NCBI GenBank assembly: GCA_963644855.1
Contig: CAVIQL010000026.1
Location: 1 to 34,052, forward strand
Reading direction: 5' to 3'
DNA from: UBA6398 sp963644855
GTDB taxonomy: Bacteria > Bacteroidota > Bacteroidia > Bacteroidales > Bacteroidaceae
DNA: 34,052 nt
The translations under genes were made by a program, and so were the position numbers. The notes beneath the pieces were generated by a model, which was given only the letters and a program-made list of their open reading frames with translations, was not told the origin of the DNA and ran no database searches. This document shows positions 7,903-15,820 of the stretch, in pieces (within the stretch, counting starts at the first letter, position 1; each line of letters opens with the position of its first letter).

Positions 7903-8799
7903 ATGTTCAAGACACCACCAATAACAAAGAATCTGATTATCATAAACGTGATAATCTTCTTGGCAAAATACGTTTTCAGTGCCCGAGGAATAGACCTCGA
8001 CCAAATTCTGGGGCTTCACTTTTTCATGGCCCACGACTTCCACCTATATCAATTGGTAAGCTATATGTTCATGCACGCCAATATCGAACACATATTCTTC
8101 AATATGTTTTCGTTATGGATGTTCGGACGAATAGTGGAGCAAACTTGGGGCTCGAAAAAATACCTCACGTTTTTCATGATATGTGGAATAGGCGCGGGAA
8201 TTACTCAAGAACTTTGGCAGCTGGGACAATATTATGTTGAAGGTCTGCAAGACTATCAAGTTGTAAATACAGGCGAAGCACTTATCCCGATGGGGGAATA
8301 TCTTAACATGTGGACAACCATCGGAGCCTCGGGTGCTTGCTACGCTGTGATGCTTGCTTTTGGCATGACCTATCCCAACGAAACTCTTGTGCTATTTCCG
8401 ATTCCCATACCTCTGAAAGCAAAATATTTTGTAATGGTATGCGTGGCAATCGAATTGTTCTCGTCTTTCTCGACAAACGGCAACGTTGCACATTTTGCCC
8501 ATCTCGGCGGTATGATATTCGCATGGTTTTTGATAAAACGCCATCGTAGAAACACCGGAGGCTTTGGCGGTTGGGAAGAATACACACCTAAACGCGATAA
8601 CTTCTTCAAACGAATGCGCGATAAGATGACTGCGGACAAAGAGCCCGACAACGAACGCCGCAAAGACTATGACTATAATTCGCAACGCGAAGACCGGCAG
8701 CGCGAAATAGACAGAATTCTCGACAAGATACGCACTTCGGGCTACGCAAGCTTGAGCGAAGAAGAAAAACGTAAACTTTTTGACGCAGGAGATAAGTGA
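7903..8799 (+). CDS. Rhomboid-family intramembrane serine protease
   Basis: The 298-residue protein has six hydrophobic segments between about residues 10 and 210. The rhomboid residues are present: HANIEHIFFN in TM2 (Asn67 for the oxyanion hole), GASGACY in TM4 (nucleophile Ser143) and HFAHLGGM in TM6 (His200 completes the dyad). Rhomboids cut substrates within or next to their membrane segments; the substrate is unknown. A charged cytoplasmic tail of about 85 residues follows, rich in Arg, Glu and Asp. The stop codon overlaps the next gene's ATG by one base, so the two genes are translationally coupled. Confidence 0.93.
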   Translation: MFKTPPITKNLIIINVIIFLAKYVFSARGIDLDQILGLHFFMAHDFHLYQLVSYMFMHANIEHIFFNMFSLWMFGRIVEQTWGSKKYLTFFMICGIGAGITQELWQLGQYYVEGLQDYQVVNTGEALIPMGEYLNMWTTIGASGACYAVMLAFGMTYPNETLVLFPIPIPLKAKYFVMVCVAIELFSSFSTNGNVAHFAHLGGMIFAWFLIKRHRRNTGGFGGWEEYTPKRDNFFKRMRDKMTADKEPDNERRKDYDYNSQREDRQREIDRILDKIRTSGYASLSEEEKRKLFDAGDK

Positions 8800-9893
8800 T
8801 GCTCGGCAAAATTAAGTCTGTGGCAATAATAATTGCCATGGGAATAACCATAACGACCATTATCCTTCTGTGGGCAACGGCTTTTAGCGCCCATCTGTCG
8901 CCCGCAAATTTCGGGTGGTATGGTGTGGCTGGGCTTGCATTCCCTGTTTTTGCCGTGATAAACGCTCTGCTGCTCGTTATGTGGCTCGTGTGCAAACCCA
9001 AACTCGCCCTCGTCCCTTTTCTCGGCTTTCTTTTTTGCATCAGCGACTTTAGAGCATATTGCCCGGTGAATATCCCGCAAAAACCACCCCGCGGAAGTTT
9101 GAAAATAATGTCCTACAACACGCAGAACTTTGACGGCACGGGCAGCGAAGACAATCCCGGAAAAAGACAAATAGTAGCAAGCATCATAAACTCCGACGCC
9201 GATGTGGTTTGTATCCAGGAAGGAGATTATTGGGCGGATTGGAAAAAAGTGGAAAGCAGGTTTCGCAGCATTTACAAGTATATGGACGTTTTGGGACAGG
9301 ACTCCGCGCCCACAACAATGCGGTGCTTCTCAAAACTGCCGATACTCAAAGTAGAACTGATACCTTTTCCCGGAAGTTACAACCGCTCTGTGGCATACTA
9401 TCTGAAATACTCCACGGGAGATACCATTATAGTGCTGAGCAATCACCTGCAAAGCGACAACCTTACGCCTGCCGAACTCTGCAATTACTCTTCTATCGTG
9501 AAAGGAAAAGATGCTGGCAACGTTCATTCGAAAGCAAAATTTATATCTCTGTTCAAAAAACTGTCTCTTGCGGCTGAAATGCGCGCCAAACAGGTTGATA
9601 GCATCACAAGTTTCATTACTGCTCATAGCCAAACGCCCATGATTGTTTGCGGAGACTTCAACGACACACCGATATCCTATGCTCGCCGCGAAATAGCCGC
9701 AAACCTTACCGACGCTTACGTCTCTACAGGGCTCGGCCCCGGCTTTTCGTACAACAGCAACGGCATGTATGTGAGAATAGATCATATAATGTGTTCGCGT
9801 CATTGGAAACCCTACGCAGCAAAGGTATTAGACAACGCAAAAGGTTCCGACCATTACCCAATTACGGCATTCTTCAAGCTAAAAACCAAATAA
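8799..9893 (+). CDS. Membrane-anchored endonuclease/exonuclease/phosphatase (EEP) family protein
   Basis: The 364-residue protein has three N-terminal membrane helices within about residues 5-85, then an EEP catalytic domain on the outer side. Motifs are KIMSYNTQNF, VVCIQEGD (metal-binding Glu), SNHLQS (His), CGDFNDTP (Asp/Asn), RIDHIM and GSDHYPI (final Asp-His pair). The family includes metal-dependent nucleases and phosphodiesterases for nucleic acids, phosphoinositides or lipids; the substrate here is not predictable. The ATG at 8799 overlaps the rhomboid stop by one base; a GTG one codon upstream (8796) is a less likely start. A functional link with the protease is possible but unproven. 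Confidence 0.88.
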   Translation: MLGKIKSVAIIIAMGITITTIILLWATAFSAHLSPANFGWYGVAGLAFPVFAVINALLLVMWLVCKPKLALVPFLGFLFCISDFRAYCPVNIPQKPPRGSLKIMSYNTQNFDGTGSEDNPGKRQIVASIINSDADVVCIQEGDYWADWKKVESRFRSIYKYMDVLGQDSAPTTMRCFSKLPILKVELIPFPGSYNRSVAYYLKYSTGDTIIVLSNHLQSDNLTPAELCNYSSIVKGKDAGNVHSKAKFISLFKKLSLAAEMRAKQVDSITSFITAHSQTPMIVCGDFNDTPISYARREIAANLTDAYVSTGLGPGFSYNSNGMYVRIDHIMCSRHWKPYAAKVLDNAKGSDHYPITAFFKLKTK

Positions 9894-9929
9894 TGTAGCG
9901 CTATACTCCTTTAAGTATTAAAAAAAGTG

Positions 9930-9937
9930 TATATTTG
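9930..9937 (+). promoter_or_regulatory. -7 box for secDF
   Basis: TATATTTG matches TAnnTTTG, 45 bp before the secDF ATG. The -33 region is weak. Confidence 0.5.
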
Positions 9938-9982
9938 CAAGCCTACTGCCAAAAGGAAAAATAAAAATAATATATAATTAAA

Positions 9983-12900
9983 ATGCAAAACAAAGGATTT
10001 ATAAAGGTAATTGCAGTGTTGCTAACGCTCATCTGCATCTACTACCTCTCCTTCTCGTTCGTTACCAGCCACTATACAGACAAGGCTGAAAAAATGGGAG
10101 AGGTTGCCGGCGCCCAATATCTTGATTCGATTAAGAATGAAAAGGTTTGGCTCGGCGCTTACACGTTCAAGCAATGTCAAGAAATGCAGATCGGTCTCGG
10201 TCTCGACCTTAAAGGAGGTATGAACGTGATTTTGGAAGTTTCTGTGCCCGATGTAGTAAAATCGCTTGCCGACAACTCCATCGAACCAAACTTCGTGAAA
10301 GCAGTACAACAAGCTTCGCAGGAAGCGCAAAACAGCCAGGACGATTTTATCACCCTTTTCGTGAAAGATTATCAGGCTCTCGCCGGCAAGAATCACCTTG
10401 CCGAAGTTTTCGCAACCCAGCAGCTTAAAGGACAAGTTGCTACCAATAGCACCGACTCGCAGATTGAAAAAGTACTCCGCAAAGAAGTTGCTGCCGCAAT
10501 CGACAACTCTTACAAAGTGCTCCGTACTCGTATTGACCGTTTCGGTGTGGCGCAACCCAATATCCAGACTCTTCAAGGTCAGATGGGACGTATTCTTGTT
10601 GAGATGCCTGGTATCAAGGAGCCCGACCGTGTTAGAAAACTTCTTCAGGGAAGTGCGAACCTCGAATTTTGGGAAACTTATGACGGTAGCGTAATCATTC
10701 CGTATCTTTCGCAGATTGACGGAAAACTTGCCAGTTCTTCTGCAACCGTAAAAGAAGATACCACAGCCAAAGAGGAAACTAAAGAAGAGGTTAAGGCTGA
10801 AGAAACGAAAGATACAGTAGTAAATGCTGCTGCTGCGCTTAAGAAAATCGAAGTAAACAAGGATAAATCAAAAGCTGATGCAAAGGCTGACGCTGATCTC
10901 AAGAAACAGCACCCGTTGCTCGCTTCTATTTCGCCCGCTCAGGGTGGTAGAGGCTGCGTTGTGGGATATGTTCTCTCTCGTGATACGGCTGAGGTGATGA
11001 AAATGCTTACTTCGGCAGATGCTCAAAAGATTCTTCCGAAAGATCTCAAACTTTGCTGGGGCGTTAAGCCTTCTGAAATAAGCACAAAGCAAGATGTGTT
11101 TGAACTATATGCTTTGAAAGTAACCGAACGTAACGGCCGCGCTCCACTCGAAGGCGATGTTATTACTACAGCAAAAGACGACTACGACCAATTCCACCGT
11201 CCTTGCGTTAGCATGTCGATGAATACTGACGGCGCACGCCGTTGGGCTGCAATCACAAAGAAGAACAAAGACCACGCAATAGCAATTGTGCTCGATGGTT
11301 TTGTTTATAGTGCTCCTAATGTGGAGAATGAAATAAACGGAGGTCAGTCTCAAATCACTGGACACTTTACAGCAGAAGATACCAAAGACCTTGCAAACGT
11401 TTTGCAGTCGGGTAAGATGCCTGCTCCTGCCCATATTGTTCAGGAAGATATCGTAGGCCCGTCGCTCGGTCAGGAGTCAATTATTCAAGGTTTCACCGCT
11501 TGCGTCATAGCATTTGTACTTCTTATGATTTACATGTGCGTTATCTATGGAATGATTCCTGGTATGGTTGCAAACGTAGCTCTTTTACTAAACTTCTTCT
11601 TTACCTTCGGTGTACTCACATCGTTCCAAGCTGCTCTTACAATGTCGGGAATTGCCGGTATGGTGCTCTCTCTCGGTATGGCAGTCGACGCCAACGTGCT
11701 TATATATGAGAGAACGAAAGAGGAATTGCGCGCGGGCAAACTTGTAAAGAACGCTTTGTCCGATGGATACAAGCATGCATTCTCGGCAATCTTCGACTCC
11801 AACTTAACGTCAATCATCACCGCAATAATTCTGTTCAACTTCGGTACAGGACCTATCCGCGGATTTGCTACAACCCTTATCATCGGTTTGCTCGCATCGT
11901 TCTTCACAGCAGTATGGCTCACACGTATTACTTACGAGCACTTCATGAACAAAGACAAGTGGCTTCACCTTACGTTTACCACAAACATTTCGAAGAACAT
12001 CATGCGCGATCCCCACTACAACATACTTGGTTTCTCCAAGAAGGTGCTCGGTATATGCGCAGCATTTATAGTTGTAGTTCTCATCTCGTTTGCCGTGCGC
12101 GGTTTGAGCAAAGGTATTGACTTCACGGGCGGTCGCAACTTTGTAGTTCAGTTTGAACAAAAAGTAACTCCCGAAGAGGTTCGCGACCTTTTGCAGAAAG
12201 AAGTTGGCGAAGAGGCTAACGTTTCGGCAATCTCCCTCGGAACAGATGGCAAGACGCTTCGCGTATCTACCAACTATGATATCAACAACAATTCAGCCGA
12301 TGCAGATGCACAGGTAGAGAAATTCATCTACCAGGCATTGAAGAAAGGCAATCTGCTTGCCGACTATGTAACGCTCGAACGCTTTGTCGACCGCGACAAT
12401 CGCGCCGGTGGCTCAATCATAAGCTCGCAAAAAGTAGGTCCGTCGGTTGCAAAAGACGTAACATACGGAGCAATCATCAGTGTGATACTCGCTCTTGCAG
12501 CAATCTTCCTTTACATCTTGGCTCGTTTCCGCAATGTAGCATACTCGGTAGGTAGTACTATTGCGCTTGCCATAGATACACTCCTTATCATAGGTATGTA
12601 TTCGCTCTGTTGGGGTTGGGTTCCATTCTCTCTCGAAGTTGACCAAACATTTATCGGAGCTGTGCTTACGGCAATCGGTTACTCCATCAATGACAAGGTG
12701 GTAATCTTCGACCGTGTGCGCGAATACTTCCACCTATATCCCAAGCGCGACAACCGCCGTATATACAACGATGCACTCAACAGCACCCTCGGTCGTACCA
12801 TCAACACCGGTAGCACCACGCTCGTTGTTTTGCTCTGTATCTTCATCTTCGGTGGAGAAAGCATACGCTCCTTCGCGTTCGCAATGATACTCGGTGTGGT

Positions 12901-13030
12901 ATTCGGAACCCTTTCTTCTCTCTACGTTGCCTCACCTATTGCATACCTTGTGATGAAACGCACGCGCCGTTCCACAGCAAATGTAGCTGGTGCCGTAACA
13001 GAAGTAGAAGCAAAGGAAGTAAAAGCTTGA
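9983..13030 (+). CDS. secDF: Fused protein translocase subunit SecDF
   Basis: SecDF is an inner-membrane partner of SecYEG that uses the proton gradient to pull proteins across the membrane. The 1015-residue protein is a natural SecD-SecF fusion, the usual form in Bacteroidota. The SecD part (about 1-670) has the first helix at 6-26, GLGLDLKGGMNV near 72, a large periplasmic domain, and the GMAVDANVLIYERTKEE motif near 565. The SecF part (about 673-1000) begins MRDPHYNILGFSKK and has KGIDFTGGRNFVVQF and GYSINDKVVIFDRVRE near 899. Each conserved membrane Asp is present. A low-complexity Lys/Glu/Ala/Thr insertion occupies about residues 250-309 in the periplasmic domain. Confidence 0.95.
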   Translation: MQNKGFIKVIAVLLTLICIYYLSFSFVTSHYTDKAEKMGEVAGAQYLDSIKNEKVWLGAYTFKQCQEMQIGLGLDLKGGMNVILEVSVPDVVKSLADNSIEPNFVKAVQQASQEAQNSQDDFITLFVKDYQALAGKNHLAEVFATQQLKGQVATNSTDSQIEKVLRKEVAAAIDNSYKVLRTRIDRFGVAQPNIQTLQGQMGRILVEMPGIKEPDRVRKLLQGSANLEFWETYDGSVIIPYLSQIDGKLASSSATVKEDTTAKEETKEEVKAEETKDTVVNAAAALKKIEVNKDKSKADAKADADLKKQHPLLASISPAQGGRGCVVGYVLSRDTAEVMKMLTSADAQKILPKDLKLCWGVKPSEISTKQDVFELYALKVTERNGRAPLEGDVITTAKDDYDQFHRPCVSMSMNTDGARRWAAITKKNKDHAIAIVLDGFVYSAPNVENEINGGQSQITGHFTAEDTKDLANVLQSGKMPAPAHIVQEDIVGPSLGQESIIQGFTACVIAFVLLMIYMCVIYGMIPGMVANVALLLNFFFTFGVLTSFQAALTMSGIAGMVLSLGMAVDANVLIYERTKEELRAGKLVKNALSDGYKHAFSAIFDSNLTSIITAIILFNFGTGPIRGFATTLIIGLLASFFTAVWLTRITYEHFMNKDKWLHLTFTTNISKNIMRDPHYNILGFSKKVLGICAAFIVVVLISFAVRGLSKGIDFTGGRNFVVQFEQKVTPEEVRDLLQKEVGEEANVSAISLGTDGKTLRVSTNYDINNNSADADAQVEKFIYQALKKGNLLADYVTLERFVDRDNRAGGSIISSQKVGPSVAKDVTYGAIISVILALAAIFLYILARFRNVAYSVGSTIALAIDTLLIIGMYSLCWGWVPFSLEVDQTFIGAVLTAIGYSINDKVVIFDRVREYFHLYPKRDNRRIYNDALNSTLGRTINTGSTTLVVLLCIFIFGGESIRSFAFAMILGVVFGTLSSLYVASPIAYLVMKRTRRSTANVAGAVTEVEAKEVKA

Positions 13031-13060
13031 ACATAACTTTATAATATAATTGTTGAGAAG

Positions 13061-13102
13061 ACCTCGCCGGAGTTCCGCAGAACTTCGGCGAGGTTTGCTT
13101 TT
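13061..13102 (+). terminator. Terminator hairpin after secDF
   Basis: ACCTCGCCGGAGTT (13061-13074) pairs with AACTTCGGCGAGGT (13081-13094) with one mismatch and a 6-nt loop. The following T tract is interrupted (TTGCTTTTAT). Confidence 0.75.
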
Positions 13103-13193
13103 ATCTTCCACCGCCCCAAGCCCCTCTCCGGCAATCGGTACTCCATTCTCCATAGCACAACGCAGAAATTTTCTGCCATACAACAATCTTTGT

Positions 13194-13255
13194 TCTCCCT
13201 AAAACGCCTTGCGGAGAGTGGAAATAATGCCCCATTTTTGCATTGTCCTATATCG
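13194..13255. repeat. Direct repeat, copy 1, leading into array 3
   Basis: Starting at CCCTAAAACGC, this segment recurs at 13594-13655, exactly 400 bp away. The first 35 bases are closely similar and the rest moderately so. In both copies the segment runs straight into the first unit of a 21-bp array. Confidence 0.6.
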
Positions 13256-13360
13256 TTGAAATAATAAGGCACCTTTTTTAAATAATGTCCGATATTTTTT
13301 AAAAAAGATGCCTTATTATTTTTCTGCTGATTGTCAGACTTTAATAGACACCATACGTTT
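13235..13360. repeat. 21-bp phased intergenic array (locus 3)
   Basis: Six units start at 13235, 13256, 13277, 13298, 13319 and 13340 with openings TTTTTG, TTGAAA, TTTAAA, TTTAAA, TTTTTC and TTTAAT. The middle is bounded by a perfect 12-bp inverted repeat, AATAATAAGGCA (13260-13271) and TGCCTTATTATT (13309-13320). It lies between secDF and the ABC-F gene. Confidence 0.75.
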
Positions 13361-13453
13361 GATGTGAAAAATCAGAGAATCTCTTGGCTCTACAAGTTGT
13401 TAGTTGTATGAGAAATTGAGTTTGTTTATCGCCATACCGGATTGAATGAGCCA

Positions 13454-13582
13454 ATGCGTAGGATTATCGCAGAACTTTCTATGAAAAAGATATCTGGTTG
13501 CGACAACGAGGAAACTATGTTGTATTTACATAAGTACAATCCAGATTATCCTCGTTTGGTAAACGTTGTTTTAGGGGAATGA
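13454..13582 (+). CDS. Unidentified 42-codon ORF, possible gene remnant
   Basis: The reading frame begins ATG CGT AGG and ends in TGA at 13580-13582. The peptide starts MRRIIAELSMKKISG and ends PDYPRLVNVVLGE. The frame is open about 48 bases further upstream without another ATG. I do not recognise the product. Its natural-looking composition suggests coding origin, but there is no promoter box, and it sits between two repeat arrays. It may be a small protein, the remains of a decayed gene, or chance. Confidence 0.25.
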   Translation: MRRIIAELSMKKISGCDNEETMLYLHKYNPDYPRLVNVVLGE

Positions 13583-13593
13583 TGAGTTATTGC

Positions 13594-13655
13594 TTTCCCT
13601 AAAACGCTTTGCGGGGAATGGGGAAAATACATTGTTTTTACGATATGCGATATCG
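13594..13655. repeat. Direct repeat, copy 2, leading into array 4
   Basis: This is the partner of 13194-13255 at exactly 400 bp. It shares CCCTAAAACGC and TTGCGG and ends in the array unit carrying ACGATATGCGATATCG. Confidence 0.6.
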
Positions 13656-13718
13656 TGAAAATTCCAAGGCATCTAATTTAAATTCCAGGACTTGGAATTT
13701 AGATTAGGTCGGACCTCG
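13635..13718. repeat. 21-bp phased intergenic array (locus 4)
   Basis: Units start at 13635, 13656, 13677 and 13698. The part 13658-13719 is an inverted near-copy of 573-634 and contains TTCCAAGGCATC, TTCCAGGACTTGGAA and GGTCGGACC. It lies about 60-150 bp upstream of the ABC-F promoter. Confidence 0.75.
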
Positions 13719-13780
13719 GAATCACGATGCTTAATGCTGTATTAATGAGACGAAAGAATGAAGATGCTATGGGGCAAAAT

Positions 13781-13811
13781 TTTCGGAAACGGGCAATAAT
13801 TACTAACTTTG
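13781..13811 (+). promoter_or_regulatory. Promoter of the ABC-F/M13 peptidase unit
   Basis: TTTC (13781-13784), a 19-bp spacer and TAACTTTG (13804-13811). The -33 box differs from TTTG at one position. The TTG start at 13843 is 31 bp downstream. Confidence 0.6.
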
Positions 13812-13842
13812 CACAGTATATGTAATATTAAGTATTTGGGAT

Positions 13843-15783
13843 TTGGTATCTGTAGAAGGACTTAAGGTAGAATTTGGCGCAAAGCCGCTGTTTAGCGATG
13901 TAACTTTTGTGATTGGCGAGAAGGAGCGTGTGGCGCTTGTGGGTAAGAATGGCGCGGGAAAATCCACGTTGCTCAAAATTCTTGCCGGCTTGCAGCAACC
14001 TACTGCGGGAACGGTGGGCGTAACCCACGATTCGCTCATAGGATATTTGCCGCAGGTGATGAAGTTGAGCGATTCGTGCACTGTGATGGAGGAGACCGAA
14101 AAGGCGTTTGCTGACATTGCTGCGCTGAAAAACAAGATTGCGAAACTCAACAACCAACTTGCCGAACGCACCGACTATGAGAGCGAGGACTATATGGCGT
14201 TGGTGGAGAAATTTTCGCACTATAGTGAGCGCTACGACATGATGGGCGGCGACAATTACCATGCTGTTACCGAACGTACTCTGACAGGATTGGGATTTGA
14301 ACGCTCGGATTTCAACCGTCCTACGAGTGAGTTTTCGGGAGGTTGGAGAATGCGCATCGAACTTGCCAAGATACTTTTGCGACAACCCGACGTGTTGCTC
14401 CTTGATGAGCCTACAAACCATTTGGATATCGAGAGCATTCAATGGCTTGAGAATTTTTTGAAGCAAGCAAAGTGTTCTGTGCTACTTGTTAGCCACGACC
14501 GCGCGTTTCTAAACAATGTTACCACGCGCACAATGGAAATCTCGGTGGGCAGAATTGTTGATTATCGCGTGGGATATGACGAGTTTGTGAAACTTCGCGC
14601 AGAACGTCGCGAACAACAGCTACGTGCTTACGAAAATCAGCAGAAAGAGATTGCCGATATCAAGGATTTTATCGAGCGATTCAGATACAAGCCCACCAAA
14701 GCCGTACAGGTGCAGAGCCGCATTAAACAACTGGAGAAAATTGTGCCGATAGAGGTTGACGAAGTAGACAATTCATCGCTACGACTCAAGTTCCCGCCTT
14801 GTCAACGAAGCGGCGATTTTCCACTTATATGCAAGGGCGTGAGCAAAAGATACGGCGACCATTTGATATTCTCGGATGTTGACTTGTCGATACGCCGTGG
14901 CGAAAAAGTGGCATTTGTTGGAAAAAACGGAGAAGGCAAGTCTACGCTTGTGAAATGCATCATGAATCAAATTCCGTTTGACGGAGAATTGAAAGTGGGG
15001 CACAATGTAGAGATAGGATACTATGCCCAGAACCAGGCACAGCTTCTCGACGACAATATAACGGTTTTCGACACGATTGATCGCGCTGCGCGCGGAGAGA
15101 TACGCCTAAAAATCAACGATATTCTCGGTGCATTTATGTTTGGAGGCGAAGCAAGCGAAAAATATGTCAAGTTTCTTTCGGGCGGTGAGCGCAGTCGTTT
15201 GGCTATGATACGCCTTTTGCTCGATCCTGTCAATTTGTTAATACTCGACGAGCCTACCAATCACCTCGACATGCAGACCAAAGACGTGCTTAAAGAGGCT
15301 ATCCTCGCATTCGACGGCACCGCGATAATCGTATCCCACGACCGCGATTTCCTAAACGGGCTTGTGTCGAAAGTATATGAGTTTGGAGGAGGAAAAGTAA
15401 GGGAACATATCGGTGGCATATACGACTTCCTTGCAAAGAAAAACATTGCTTCGCTCGGAGAATTGCAGAAAATAAGCACGGTGTCTCAAAACGTACCAAT
15501 CAAAAAGGACACCCAGAGCGAAGGACGCCTTGCCTACGAACAGCAAAAGGAGATGGCAAAACGCAGACGCAAGCTTGAACGCGCAGCAGAGGATGCCGAG
15601 AAAGAAGTGTCGCAGATTGAAGCGGCAGTAAAGCTTCTCGAAGACCAGATGAGCGCAGATGGTGGGGCACAAGATGCTTCATTGTTCAGCAAACATGCGT
15701 CGCTATCGAAACAACTCGAAAAGGCAATGGAAGAATGGGAGACCGCAGAGAGCGCACTCGAGGAATTCAATGCTAAACAATAG
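13843..15783 (+). CDS. ABC-F family ATP-binding protein (translation factor type)
   Basis: A soluble protein with two ABC ATPase domains and no membrane segments, 646 residues. Domain 1 has Walker A GKNGAGKST (34-42), signature SGGWRMR and Walker B LLLDEPTNHLD. Domain 2 has GKNGEGKST, SGGERSR and LILDEPTNHLD. A long charged linker (about residues 240-310, ending KAVQVQSRIKQLEKI) separates them, and a coiled-coil tail runs from about 565. ABC-F proteins bind the ribosomal E site; some are housekeeping factors and some protect against antibiotics. The architecture here fits a housekeeping Uup/YdiF-like member. The start is TTG, giving MVSVEGLKVEFG, the N-terminus normal for the family; no in-frame ATG or GTG begins nearby. 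The M13 peptidase gene follows within 40 bp. Confidence 0.92.
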   Translation: MVSVEGLKVEFGAKPLFSDVTFVIGEKERVALVGKNGAGKSTLLKILAGLQQPTAGTVGVTHDSLIGYLPQVMKLSDSCTVMEETEKAFADIAALKNKIAKLNNQLAERTDYESEDYMALVEKFSHYSERYDMMGGDNYHAVTERTLTGLGFERSDFNRPTSEFSGGWRMRIELAKILLRQPDVLLLDEPTNHLDIESIQWLENFLKQAKCSVLLVSHDRAFLNNVTTRTMEISVGRIVDYRVGYDEFVKLRAERREQQLRAYENQQKEIADIKDFIERFRYKPTKAVQVQSRIKQLEKIVPIEVDEVDNSSLRLKFPPCQRSGDFPLICKGVSKRYGDHLIFSDVDLSIRRGEKVAFVGKNGEGKSTLVKCIMNQIPFDGELKVGHNVEIGYYAQNQAQLLDDNITVFDTIDRAARGEIRLKINDILGAFMFGGEASEKYVKFLSGGERSRLAMIRLLLDPVNLLILDEPTNHLDMQTKDVLKEAILAFDGTAIIVSHDRDFLNGLVSKVYEFGGGKVREHIGGIYDFLAKKNIASLGELQKISTVSQNVPIKKDTQSEGRLAYEQQKEMAKRRRKLERAAEDAEKEVSQIEAAVKLLEDQMSADGGAQDASLFSKHASLSKQLEKAMEEWETAESALEEFNAKQ

Positions 15784-15820
15784 GAGAAAAATGAATACTC
15801 AACATCAAAATAAAAATAAT

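Noticed and set aside
13031..13842. Hidden insertion sequence or integrated element in the gene-poor stretch after secDF
   Set aside because: No transposase-like frame, terminal inverted repeats or target duplication was found; the content is accounted for by a terminator, two arrays, a direct repeat and a short ORF.
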